The notes under the pieces are model-generated. The model did no database searches and had not been told where the DNA came from. It saw nothing but the letters and a program-made list of their open reading frames with translations. A DNA stretch of 64,000 bases from Nymphalis io (taxonomy: Eukaryota > Arthropoda > Insecta > Lepidoptera > Nymphalidae), in NCBI RefSeq assembly GCF_905147045.1, contig NC_065897.1, positions 11,919,001 to 11,983,000 on the forward strand, in the 5' to 3' direction. The position numbers were made by a program, and so were the translations under genes. This document shows, piece after piece, positions 21,701 through 36,036 of this stretch; the first letter of the stretch is position 1; each line of letters opens with the position of its first letter.

Positions 21701-24700
21701 ACTCTACCCTAGAAGCAGACCAGTATTTAATTTCATAATTAGATTTGATACGTATCTATTTTTTATAATAACAAAATATTTATACGCGTGATTCATCATT
21801 TTTCTATATATAGTTACTTATTGCACTAAAACAATGATTAATTAAGGTTCAAATATAGTAAACAATAAGTAAAAATCTTCTCTCCGACTTCCTTTGAATC
21901 GGTCCAAAATTTTCTTTCAAAAATATAACTGCACAGGTGTCATTATAGAGCAAAAGTGTGCGCGTAAGCATCGATGTACACTAGCGAAGAGTGGAGACAT
22001 TTCATGGGCACGACTAACAGCTTTACATACTTTTCAAAACACGAAAGAGTCAACAATACGAAATTCCGAACTTCGGGCTACTACTGAGAATTTTTTGACA
22101 GAAAAATTTTATTTATAAAAAGAATTTGGGACAGTTGGTTGTCTATGATATTATAGAAAACATAATATGTTTAATATATCACTTACAGTACACATAGCAG
22201 AAAAGGGAATGTACGAAGGTAAGGTCGCGTTGTCGACGCCCAAAAGTGCCACAGCCGTGTAAACTAACACGCAACCTATTAGTGTCATGTTGTTTAACCT
22301 GGGCGACGAAAGTTTTATGAATCTGGAAAAAAAACTTGTTCGTATAAAACTAACAGAAGTGCATATTAAAACGGAATGGAATTTTAATGGAATGTAGTAA
22401 GTGTTAAATAATTTATTCTCAAATAGACAAAGTCACATGAGAACAACATAATAACATACAATGAAACATAGAAATGGAAACGAAATAATATGAGTTATTA
22501 AATTATAACTTCATATTATTTCGTTAAGTAAGCTTAATTTTTTAATAGAAAAGTAGTTCAATAAAAAATTGTGTTCCTCCATACGTATTGTCCTGTTTTG
22601 CCTAATTTGTCATAAATTTTGGGAGACCAGGATCCCAAACGGGTGGTGTGTCTTTTGACTTGTTTCATTAAAGACAAATTAGAGTGCATAGATTTACTAA
22701 TAGTTTAACTTATTTAAATACAAGTATTATATATAAAAAAACTGTCGTAGTTAGTGTACATAGGTAATATTATCCCTTTACAATCGGTTATCATTTTGGA
22801 TAAATTTTCTTTATTTACTGTCACAAAGCATTGCCTATTATAAGTTTATGACTCATGTACTAGTTATTTATATAGTTTAATCTCCAAAATAAATAATGTA
22901 ATTTATCTATTTACAAATATTTGAGTTCAATTCGTATTTTAATCTCGAGACATTGTGATAATTCAGGTGTACCTTCGTTTGCTGTAATGCAAGTTGAACG
23001 CTAAAAAGGCTAACGCGAGAGCGACACCGGCAGCTGACATGGCTGTTACTGCCAGCCTCGCGGGTGCCCACACAGAATCCACTCGTAAGACTAGAACTCT
23101 TCTCGCAGCTGGAATACCTCCTGCCCATTGAGGCCTGGCACATTCTGGGCATGTCATTTCTCGACCATGTGTGTACAGGGCGACTGTTTTTGGACGGCCA
23201 CCTTGAAAATAACAGCTTTTACTTCATTATTTTAAAGGTTTTTTAACACTCATTGATGCTGTCACTGTAAGAAATAGAAGCTTTTTACATTTTTTATCAA
23301 CCAGATAAAAGAAATTATGCCTTTTGTGCCTGAAATTAGACCCACTCACCATTTAAACAGTAATACTAAGTATAACTTTTTGGTGGTAGAATAGCTGGTT
23401 ACTGCTTTTTACCATAGACAAAAAGTGTTTTACGTATTTATTATTATTAAAGGCAAGTAATCTGACACTTGTCTCCGTGTTTTCGCAATAGACAATATTA
23501 ACACTTCACTCTGATTTATGGCTGCCGTAATAAATTTTACGCGACTAAAAATGTTTCAAAGTAAATAAAGGGGATGGCAGGAAAGGGTGCAGTAGATTAA
23601 TTACCTCGTACCTTGTATTTGGTAGAAAGCAGACATGCCTATCCTGTCCGCTCCGTTAAAAGAGACGGGACCCTGAAAAATATTTTATGGTAATTCATTT
23701 TGGTTTTGCAAAAATTAAAATTACAATAAATAAAAATAATTATTGCTTAAACTATTGATCAGGTTTCACTTTGTTACGATAGTTGATATAATATTAATGG
23801 ACAGATTAACGCGCCTTGACCACAATCTGAGGCAAAGGAATAGCAAAATACGATTGAAATTTCTTCTTAATTTTGTGAGTTGCAGATAAAGATAAAACTA
23901 ATTTTTATTGTTGGTACTAATATTATAAAATTTCACACGTAGTTCATACGAAGTTGACGTCAATATAAATGAGGTTAGGACTTAGAATAGATTCCTCACA
24001 GCGCAGAAATAAACTCAACTTTCTGGACTGATTTTCCCTTGACAATTTCTTAGAAGATAAACGAATAAGTCGCCTGCCCGAGTAAATAATAAATGCTATG
24101 ACTGTATTTATATACCATATAATTTCTGCGTATAATTTCATCTTATCCAATTGTACTGCAAGAGTTGACATTTAAAGTGTATTAGTCTTTCGAGAATATT
24201 CGATAATGATTAATAATTCATCTTGTGCTCGAAGGTGTAGGAAAATATCTTGGGGAGTCTTACATGTATCTAAGGAAATTTCCTTTGCTCAATGCTGCTT
24301 CATTGCGAGGTCATATGCACTTACAAATTATGGGTAATATCCCTCTAACCGTTAAACACGTGACTAATTGTAAATACATGTCCATAGTGCTGTGCCCTTC
24401 GATTAAGATTCATGTGTTCTATCCACTGGGCTATCACAGCGAATTTCGTTAAATTTGTAAATATTTCGTGAGTCTTGATCATGTTACAAATTAGATATTA
24501 ATGGTAAATTGTGAGTTGAGCATTCTTGAATATTTAACACTTAGAATTATAGCGTCTGAGTAGGCCTAAATTTCTCCAGCGATATCATTCTGTATCACAA
24601 TCTCTAGAAATACTCACAAATTTCACTAAAATTATTTTAGTTTTAGCATTAAGTTGCGTATTAAAGCATTGGTCGTCGTCGAGAAAACATTAAGCTCATG

Positions 24701-24928
24701 ATTTACTGGTATATTTTTTTAATAATTCCTTCCGATTCAGCTGCCATTATTTATTACTAATATAAGTTGTAAATATAAAAGTCGCATTAAAATTTTATGT
24801 CTTAAAGATTTTTAGCAAGGAAATGAATCTCATGTTTAAGCAAAATACCTTATACAGCAGTATACAGGAGTTAAAAATGCGTTATTTCCGCTACTCTAAC
24901 ATATATATATATATATATATATATGTTA

Positions 24929-24966
<38 letters not shown>

Positions 24967-27900
24967 TAAAAATTGACATTGAAAAGAGTATTATATATAT
25001 ATTAAATATATATATTTAAGCAAAATACCTTATAGTTTAAGCTCACGCAAGTTCGCCAGTTAAATGTATGATTTAATTGTTTCAATAAAAAATTCAATGC
25101 ATTTGATATTTTGGTTTGTTTAATATTCTAAATTCATTAGTAATTTTGAATTCAAATCTCTTTGTTAGACCACTATGTGTTGTGTACTAAAACTACTATT
25201 TCAGTTCAGTGCATAATCGTCTAGGTGTAAATGCAAATTAAAATCAAATTTGTTAATTAAAATAAAAGTAAACTCAAATTTGTTTATTCTGGTCTTAAAT
25301 ATTAGCGAGCCAGTCATTAACAAAATAACATACGGTTAATACTCTTTTCAATGTCAATTTTTTTTTACGCCTGCGTCCAGCTGTTTAAAAAGTTTTGTTC
25401 AAATTTTGAGATAAGAAGAAGAAACTATTACATAATCAATTAGCCACTTAACGTAACCTACCTACTGCATATATTATTATACAATAATTTTTTGACATAC
25501 GAATATTTCGCATTGGTAGTGGACAGTGGTTTAGTTAGATCGAGCTAACACAACGCGACCTTTAAACTACAAAGGGTAAATAATATAACATATATGATAA
25601 TGAGTAAACAAATTACCGATACGCCAAGAAAACTTAGATTCGCCAGTTGATTTAGAAATTCCTCTGCCATGTCTTTTCTATCGTAGTCGAAGTGTTCGAG
25701 GTCCAGTTTGGTGGTATTTGTTTCAGAGTTTTGCCAGAGCTGTTGAGCTCGGCTCAGGGCTAACGCAATCGCCCACACTGCATCGTAAGTGTGCGGGGCG
25801 AAAGGAGATATTGGCACGCCCACGCCTTGCATGTCCCGGTGAAACTTTTCGTTTGTCTGTAAAATATCCTTATACAGGTTTTTCGAGTCGTATTATGTTG
25901 TTCATGAGTTCAAATGAGTTTTTTATGTTTTAAATATTTATAGTTATGGTAATCAATGTAAAGTATAGCTATTGTAAGTTATAATTTAGTTAATTATAAT
26001 AATAGTACTAATAGTTTTTAAAATTGTGTAGTAAACAATTCTTTTTTACTGAAATTAGCGATTAGTTATTTTAATGTGAGTTATCCTAACGGAATGTCAC
26101 TCACGAGCCCTGAATAGGACACCACATCGCCAATGATCCCCCTGTGAGCAGTGACAGAGACGAGGCCCTCCAGCGCTCTGGCGAGCTGAACTCGCGCGCA
26201 CGGTGCGACTCCTCGAATCCGTGGCGGCGCGCCGGCTACCAGCCACGCGTACTCCGCCCCAAACATGCCCAGCTGGTAGGCCTGCACATCGACATATTTG
26301 TAATAACTGTTAGGTATATGCTTAAAGTGTAAAATAAGCAATTTACATCTCTTAAAATATATAACTATTTGAACAAAGACATTAAATTTCAAAACTTTAC
26401 ACTTTTTTAAGTCAACACTAATTATTTATAAGTGACAAAATATTTCTTAGGTTAAATTAATTAATAATATATGACGTTATATATTCATATTTTCAAAGAA
26501 AAGCTTAATTGTATTCCAAATCGTATATGTATGCCTATAAATAAAATTACAAAAACTACCCACCTCGCAAAATATTTTTGGTAACATTTCTTGTGAAAAA
26601 CTTCCTATGATGATTCTTGTATCCAGTTTCTGGAACAATACAGGTATTAAGGCTAAAAATAATCGTAATTTGTAACTGTCGTATTGTTGAGAATGTTTAC
26701 TCTAATGACATTGGAAATGGAAATGTACACATATGTTGGTTATTTTTCGTAAATCGAGCGGTGTGTCTGTGCGAGTGTTTTTACTTACTCCGTTGTTTTA
26801 ACGTTAACTGCGAGTCTGGTGACAATAATCAAAATTTCATACAAATAGAAACTTCAACGGTATCGTATGAGAAATATAACTCGCATTAGGCATACTGATG
26901 TTATTTGGTAAATTACATTTGTATCTAAACGAAATAATATTAAGTCAACTGTGTAATTGGAAAAGGTCAAACATGATCAGAAAGACTTCCACATGTGTAT
27001 CCACTTCTCCAGAGCCAACATATTTATATATAGTCTTTAATGGTTTCTATATTTAGTGAATCATTATTGTACATAAATTACAGTCCGTAAATCGGACTGT
27101 AATACGACTATTTACGACTTTTTTAGTGACATTTTGAAATATGACTCGGATGCAATTTTATCCGTAAGCAAAACGGATCATTTCTTGAATATATCTTACA
27201 AAATCAGACAAGACGATATTTAAACCAATAACTATAAATTTCTCAAAGCAATAAAAATAATAAGAGGCTGATTCAATATATTCAATGATCTCGAAGTTCA
27301 TTTTTTATTCAAGTCGTGAATTTATTTTCATTAAAGCTTTTATATAAATTGATTCTCCTAAGAATTGAGATGAAGTCAGGACTGTTTGTCTGACTTAAGC
27401 AAAAGAAAAGTGGTTAGGCTATAAATATTCATCACCTTGATAATACGTGTACTCCTTTGTGGATTGAAAAATTCTTTATCGTATTTATTATTTCGAAGAT
27501 AACACGAGTTTTTTCTAAATGTTTCAATACACTCGTATCATTTATCTTCGTAACATTATAGTTAGAGAAAACAAATTTATTGTTTAGATAAAATGGCCTG
27601 CTATGATTTTTTATTAACCAGAGTAAAATGCATCCAAGGTCATTATTTATTATTTCATAATATAAGAAATAATTTTTGGAAAATCTAACTTTATGAAAAT
27701 TATAAAAAATTGCTTATAAAAATGTTCTTTTGTAAGTGTTCATATAACTAATCATAGTCCTCCAGACAGATTTTGGCCACGGCGGTCAATCTCAAGAGAG
27801 ATTAGCCAATTGCACAGGACATGTGCACAAGTGCACAAGTGTGTTCGCAAACACAGGTGCACTCTCTATTCTCTAACTCTCATAACCCGATGGGACGGCA

Positions 27901-30900
27901 ATCCGACACGACCGGAAGAAGTTCAGGCGCAGGAGCAACGGCTTTACGTGCTTTCCGAGGCATGGGAGTGTAAACACTTCCAACTTCCAAAGTCCGGGCT
28001 GCTACTGAGAATTTTCGACAGAAAATATAAATAAAATTTTCTCTCTCTAACTCTGGGTCAGCGGCCTTATATCAAGTCACTAGACCAACGAAGTAGGCAT
28101 ATAACTACAGGCGAATTGAACGTATTGAAACTTTACCTTACCTCTTAATCACACACACACACACACTAATTACTATTTATATTTGTTTTTGTTTTTTTTT
28201 TTGTAATAAATATTAATTAAGAATAATTAATGTACAAAGTTTTAAGTGTGAAAGTTTTTGAGAACGAATTTAGGTTCAAATAACTGAAAAATTCTACAAT
28301 ATTTTACCAAAAAAAATATTATTTTGATATATTTTACAAATCGTTAAGGTGCTATAAAGCCAAACTCAAAACATACTATATGAAGTTATATGAATAATAT
28401 AAAATACATATTAAATTAAATAAATGTTTAGTTAAGAGATTTTAAAAATTTCAATTTAATGTAAATTTATTTTATTTTTGTTTGTATTTACAGAATGTTT
28501 ATCTGTTTTAAAAATTCATAATTACACTAGTTTATATTAATGTCAAAATTAAGTTATTTAATTTGTTATTTAAGTTAAAGATGTTTTTTTTTTTTTTTTC
28601 GTCACTTAGAGATTTTTATTTGAATGTTAAGTTAGCCTATAATTGATATCTAATTTGTTAAAATATTTTTATATTACGAAAAGACAATGTTTTTTTTTAA
28701 ATATATAACGTTTGCTTCTTAATTAATAAAATAAAGTTACCGAAACATATGTATACATATTATTACCAAAATTGTCTTGTCTGGAATATTTTTTTTTTTA
28801 CATTTTATAGGCAAGCGTTTGACCGACTTAAATAAATAGTATTGTTACCTTAAGCTGTTGTAACTGTTCTTTGAAGTCCGTTTCAGCGAATGTGATAGAT
28901 GCTGTGCAAGTGATATTAGCGGCTTCCAACTGGGTCACAAGTTCATTCACAGCCAAGGAGTACACTTCCTCGTTTTGGGAGAAAGCAGTCACTGTATCCC
29001 AACCAAATTGTCTGCAGTGTTTAGAAATGACATATGTGTTCAAAGAATTTTATTAATCCAACATCGAAGGTCACGTGATGAAATATTAACAAAATAAATC
29101 CCTTATATTTACTTTTTAATAACGTTTCGTAGTTCTGAATATAGATTAATTAGTTCATTTATTTTTTATACTAAAATTTTTGAAATAAGATCTATGTACT
29201 TACATTATATTCCTATATAAACGGATTAGTGTTCAGTGAGACACTTTAGTTGTAGGCACGAGTTTCGTTAGCTCCCCATTTATAATTGGTAAAGCTAATT
29301 TTATTTTAATATTTTTATATAGAATAGGTAGGCGGAGCAAATGGGCCACCTGATATTAAGTGGTTACCAACGCACATAGACATTGGCATTGTAATAAATG
29401 ATAACCATCGCTGGCATCGCCAATGCGCCACCAATCTTGGGAACTAAGATGTTATGTTCCTTGTGCCGGTACACTGGCTCACTCACGCTTCAAACCAACA
29501 ACAATACCAAGTACTGCTGTTTTGCGGTAGAATATAGGACGAGTGGGTGGTACCTACAAAGATGAGTTTTCACAAGACCCTACCACCAAGTACAAAGCCC
29601 TACCACCAAGATGGCAATGCCGTTGGTCGGAAATACTTACTTGTAATTAGATGGCTGGGTCGTTATTTTGTAATTATTATAATTTAATATTTTTAACCTT
29701 ATAAAAGCTATCCTCGCGGGGTTATGCGAGGAGTCAGGTGCGACCGTCCTGCAAAATAATGGGAACTCGGAGCGGTCGCTAAGCGCTGGTGATGTTGAGC
29801 CAAAGGATACCTGCAACAATTAAATTTTAATATTGGGACTTTAACAATTCTAATATCTGAAATAGAAAAAGAGATATATTCTTGTATAGTTATATTATCT
29901 TAAAGAAATACAAGTGCATAAGGAAATAGTCCGTAAAAGAAATAGATGCTAATGTTTCACAAAACGATTTTTTGTTGAAACAAGAACTTTGCACGTCAAT
30001 CAATCCTCTTGATGGACACTTTTTTTTCTCTAGAGTAAAGCTAAGATGTAACATCTTACACACAAACACGCGCACTAAGCATGTTTGCTATGTATAATCT
30101 ATTTGATGATAAATAAACAATCGGATGTACATAAAGGAAGGAATCTCATGTAAATAACTTTACACGGATATTTTTGAAGTGATAAAATAATAAAAAAAAG
30201 TAACAGCCTGTTAATGTCCCAATGCTGGGCTAAGGCCTCCTCTCCCTTTAGAGGAGAAGGTTTGGAGCTTATTCCACCACGCTGCTCCAAGGCGGGTTGG
30301 TAGAATACACACGTGGCAATTTCAATGAAATAAGCACATGCAGGTTTTCTCACGATGTTTTCCTTCACCATTAAGCACGAGATGAATTATAAACACAAAT
30401 TAAGCATATGAAAATTTAGTGATGCTCCTGGGTTTGAACCGTCGATCATCGGTTAAGATTCACGCGTTCTAACCACTAGGCCATCTCGGCTTTTAATTTA
30501 AAAAAAACCTTTATGACAAAGCCATAAAATGGTTCTTGATTTATAATTAAAAAAAATAGTTGCTGTATATAATTAAATCAATATGTATGTTTGTTTTTGT
30601 ATTGATTCACATATAAAATTATAATCCGATCGGTGTGGAACTTTTATATAATTTTATTTTGAAGTGTCAGGTCGGAATTAAGCTGTATGTTAATATATTG
30701 CATTTTTTTTGGCATAAACGTAATCAGGAGAAAATTATTGGTGCATATGCTTTCGAAGCAAACAACAATAATCGAAGAACAATAAATAACCTACGTCTGG
30801 ACAAAGGCCCAATTTCTTCTCAAAAAAAAGGCCTGGAGCTTAATCCTACTCGCCGCTCCAACGCTCCTTTTGATAAAATTAAGTGACTTATGAGATTGTA

Positions 30901-33900
30901 CTCATAGTACGTAATTGCATAATTTCTATCAATATACGCCTAGCCTTCCGTAACGGCGTCTTCGAACGGTTTCAGCCGTTTAATTTGCTTAATCATTCCT
31001 GTTTAATTTTCATGATGTACTTGCGTACAGTTCGTCTAATTGGTTGACATTTGAATGGAGTAGTAGCGTCTTATCTTGTCTGTAATCTATCTGCATGACC
31101 AATACTTATATAAAGCTGGAAAATTTGTATGGTTGAACTCGATAACTTAATGAAATGGTCTGTTATCAAAAACTATTTTTGCATCAAACAACCTATCCCC
31201 AAAAGGCTTCAATCTATCATTATCGATGCTTCATAACCTAAAACCGTGCTCATTGTGAAATAAATACCGTTCAACAAATCAAGAAAGTGACAAATTGAAT
31301 GATAGCTAATGTATATCAAAATGTCACGAACGTAGCAAAGATTCTTTATCCGGAGAACGTGTCCAAGTTTAATTTGTAGCTACGTTACGAGCAGAAAACA
31401 CATTCTCGCAGCTTTTGGGTATTTCAATGATTCAAAACCATTTCAGTTAGCACGGCCGGATTATTTGCACTTAGAAAGGCTTCCTGGCGTGATTCAAACG
31501 TTACGAATCTCTTTCAGAAAGCCTGTTTTGTCAATTAAATATTTAAAGTTACCAGATTTATTATGTTGTTTCAAATTTATGTTTAGTATTAGTAGGATTT
31601 TAAAAAACGAATCAATTTTCGTGTTCCTTGTCAGTTATTTTTTTAATATTGAGATTATTCTAGATTTAAAGGAAACATATTGTCCATTTATTACAGTGGA
31701 AACGCAGGAGAGATAATGGACTGGAGATATGTATGCACAATACCCGCTATAATATTATCAATACAATAAAAAAAAAAACAATTTTAGCAGTCCCTATGAC
31801 TGTCGATAGAAGTCAAAACTTGAAACTGTTAAATATATTTGTCCAATTTCCACATCGATTGCCACTTCAAGTAATTATTGTATCCTTTTTTTATTATATA
31901 GCTTTTTATTCATAAAAATACACAGTATGTTGCAAACTCGGTACAAAATATTAATTCATCTTAATTGAAATAAATAATAGTTAAAATACACTTAAATTAA
32001 TTGTATATACTGTTAGTATTTACATAAATTTCAATCATTATTAAACGTATTAATTCTCACAATACTTAAATAATTTGTAATTTCAACGATTTCATTATAT
32101 TAACATTAGCATACCTACACAACCTTGTAACGGTGACGCGAAGCTACAAGGCTATCCCCTTCGATAAACCAGCGCAACGCACCTAATTTCGATTCAAAAA
32201 TGCACTGTCTCTCCTTGATTTCAAAATATCTGATTTCTTATGGCTATTTTAAAGTTACTAAAACATTCATATTAAGAGTATATTCTATAACTAGAATTAA
32301 AATAAAAATAAAAACAAAATACGCATTAAATATTATAGAAAACACACGCTGTCTCATAGATTGTCCTGTGGCAGAGTATATTTAAAAAATAGATAATTAA
32401 ATGATTGAACTTGTTAATTATAGTTCATATTAGTTAATATAGATATTGCTAAAAGATATAGGAAAAATTATAACTTCACGCTACGATCTTTAAAAACGGT
32501 CCAGTAAGCACAAACATCTTCTAATTTTGATCGGATTGGATATACTTGTATAATCGAAAATAAACGCGAGTGAATCCGTGGGTAGCGGGGCGCAAATAAG
32601 CTGTCAAAATGTGACTATCACAAGACGGCCCTAATTCGTCGTCTGACGTCTGTATGTAAAACATGGTTATTGAAATAATTTATAATTAAAGTAAAGCAAT
32701 AAATATTGAGTAAAATAAATAAAAACATAGAGCTAAACGAAGAATGTCCACGCACTCACAAGGGAGAAAAGCGATGGCAGAGAGGCGGTGGCGATGGTAG
32801 AAATTGCAAGCCGTTTGCCGTCACGGTATTTTTGTCGGTCATACCAATACATGCCGCCATAGACGTTTCACATCAAAAACCTTACGCATTTTTTCCAACT
32901 CGTTTAATTTGCTTAACTTTCGGTCTTTTGTTCCTAATATAACTTGTCTTCTTTGTGTAAGTTGCTCGTATTCCTAACTAAGTAACGATAACTTTTAACG
33001 CATGTCAAAGAAAAACTTTAGTGGATAGAACAAAGAAAATGTTTTATCTATATATATGTTAGTTATAGGTAAAGTAAATTTTGTACATGTATAACATATA
33101 CATGTATAACATATACATGTGAAAAATGTCCCAGGATATTATTATTATTATTATTATTATAACGTGGGTGCTCCCTACGCAATATGTTACATTATTATAA
33201 CGTAAGAGATTATGATGTCTACGTTATCATTCCCTTGATACCCAGATTCAATCTTAGACATCTCTAGTGGGTATGTAGATATATGTCGGTTTCAGAATAA
33301 TAATGCTAGAATACAATATTTAAGGATAAGCATGGCGCAAAATTGTGCTTAGTTGCTCATCGCGTCACGCGGATCTGACGTCTGACGCCTACAGACGACA
33401 TTTGCGTTCCGATTACTCCAAAATTAATCTAAAGTATGCTTCGACCTCGATATATCAATCAACAGCCAATCGTTGTCCACTACTGAACATAGGCCTCTCC
33501 CAAGGTGCGCCAAAGCTCCCTGTCCTCCGCCTTCCGCATCCAGTTGATGCCCGCTACCTTCCTAAGGTCGTCGGTCCACCTGGCTGGAGGGCGCCCTACG
33601 CTGCGCTTGCCGATTCGCGGTCTCCACTCTAGGACTCGTCTGCTCCAACGGCCATCGGCCCTACGACATACGTGACCAGCCCACTGCCACTTCAGCCTGC
33701 TAATTTTGCAAGCTATGTGACTCTGAGGTGACTCCGGTTCTTTTCCGGATAATCTCATTTCTGATCTTATCCTTCAAAGATACTCCGAGCATAGCTCGCT
33801 CCATAGCACGCTGAGCGACTTTGAATTTGTGGACTAGTCCCGCAGTTAGTGTCCACGTTTCGGCACCGTATGTCATGGCAGGTAAGACTTTCGTCTTCAA

Positions 33901-35990
33901 ACATTGCGGTATAGACGACTTGAGGAATTGACGAAGGTTGCCAAATGCTGCCCATTCCAAGCGAATTCTTCGATCGGCTTCCTTCTCGAAGTTGTTCCTA
34001 CCGACTTGTATTATCTGTCCTAGGTAGGTATATTCACTAACAACTTCGAGAGGTTTCCCCTCGACGTATATCGGTCCCGGCACGACATGCCTGTTGAACA
34101 TGACCTTGGTCTTGTCCAAGTTTATACCGAGACCGACACACCGGGAAGACTCGCTTAGGCTACGCAGCATTTCGGTGAGTTGTTCCAGCGACTCTGCTAT
34201 GATGACGATATCGTCGGCAAATCGAAGGTGTGAGATGTACTCGCCGTTTACATTGACTCCATACCTAGTCCAATCCAGCGTCTTGAAAACGTCTTCCAAC
34301 GCGTTGGTGAACAGTTTCGGGGATATTACATCCCCCTGTCTCACCCCTCTGCGCAGTTGGATCGCCTTCGTCTTACAGTCCTGGATGTGGACAGTCATTG
34401 TAGCGGCGTTGTACAGACATCTCAGTACCTCGATATATCTCCAATCGATATGACATATCTGCAATGAGTCGAGCACTGCCCAGGTTTCGATGGAGTCGAA
34501 GGCTTTCTCGTAGTCCACAAATGCCATACACAGCGGCTGATTGTACTCTTCGATCTTCTGTACAATCTGCCGAACAGTACGGGTGTGGTCCACGGTGCTG
34601 TAGCCTGATCGAAAGCCGGCTTGCTCTGGGGGCTGGAACTCGTCAAGTCGTCTGGCGAGACGGTTCGTGACGACTCTTGAGAACAGTTTATACACGTGAC
34701 TCAGGAGGGAGATTGGTCTGTAGTTTTTGGTCCACCTCCTCTGAGGCTTCTTTTGAAAGAAAGAATTCATCAAAAAAAGCCCCTGCGCTTCGAGAAAGTT
34801 TACCAGCATTTGCCCCCTGTGATTTCTGCAGCCCAAGTCGTAAGGTCCGACTTTCGATTCACCGCTATCTTGTACTCCCACTTTAGCATTAAAGTCTCCC
34901 ATAACAACATTGTAGTGGGCCTTCGAGGTGTCGTTGAGGGCTTTTGCGATGTCCTCGTACATCGCTTCAACCACATCATCAGAGTATGTCGAAGTTGGCG
35001 CATATACCTGTATGACCTTCAGGGAGTACCTGTCGGAAAGTTTTAGGACAAGGTACGTACGTGCGTCAATTGTACGTTGCCATGTGCAGTCGTTTTATAC
35101 GGTAGCTTGTCGTGAACCGGTGATTCTTAGCACCCCCTGCCCTGCCAATACCGCGACCGCTACCTTGGTCGGGCCTAGCGGGCTTGCCGGTAACTGGGGG
35201 CCTTTTTTTGGGCGCATCTGCCATTAAGGGAGGGGTTTGCCCATACTCGCCGCGCTGGGCAGGCGTGTTGGCGAGCGCAGTAGGGGTAAGATATTTATGG
35301 GGGGGGGGACGCTGCTGCCCATCCCCCCTTTTCCCCGTCCCTCAGTCGCCTCTTACGACACCCACGGGATGAGATTGGGGGAGTACTATTCTAAGCCGGT
35401 ACTCCACTGCACTCGATATATACAGATATTATATTATATCATACAGTAAACAAGAAGCCTTAGTATTTGTATGTTTGTAATTATATCTTTGTGTCGTTTG
35501 CTATAAAAAAAATTGATCTATGAGTATACGAGCGATAAAAATTAGGATAGTGTGTTAAATCGTTTGATTTTTATTTGTACTGCAACAGAAGGGAATAATT
35601 TACTGGATTTCTAATTTACTGGTTGGTTATTTAACTGTCCAGAAAATCGTAATTGCTAGCATTCTTACTAGTACGAGGTACGATATCAGAAATATATAAC
35701 CTCATCTGTCATTTGAGGATTTTTTAATCCTATTTAACAGTATTAGGTTGTTTTTCAAAAGTGTTGTTTTTTTTTTTTTATAGAATAGGAAGGCGGACGA
35801 GCAAATGGGCCACCTGATGGTAAGTGGTCACCAAACGCCCTTAGACATTGGCATTGTAAGAAATGTCAACCATCGCTTATACAGCCAATGCGCCACCAAC
35901 CTTGGGAACTAAGATTTTATGTCCCTTGTGCCTGTAATTACACTGGCTCACTCACCCTTCAAACCGGAACACAACAATAACAAGTACTGC

Positions 35991-36036
<46 letters not shown>

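Larger units (their letters stand above)
23673..25616. other. GABA-B-R2 intron (exon 7-8)
   Basis: AT-rich. 24215-24440 holds diverged SINE A scraps in both orientations. 24835-25362 holds the TA-rich block, 20-base direct repeat and inverted repeat described separately. Confidence 0.5.
33480..35400 (-). mobile_element. RTE-clade LINE, internally deleted
   Basis: Non-LTR retrotransposon in sense with the receptor gene. 5' region 35050-35400 has the RTE-type leader (reverse of 35344-35364). The endonuclease is cut down: MGDFNAKVG is visible, but the start MATYN runs directly into later sequence. Most of the endonuclease and RT N-terminus is missing between residues FFQKKPQRRWT and NYRPISLL. 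Confidence 0.88.

Noticed and set aside
24901..24967. CRISPR-like or regulatory array
   Set aside because: Plain TA microsatellite; no spacers and the DNA is from an animal.
31465..31716. 83-codon frame in the large receptor intron
   Set aside because: Random frame in AT-rich sequence; no family similarity.
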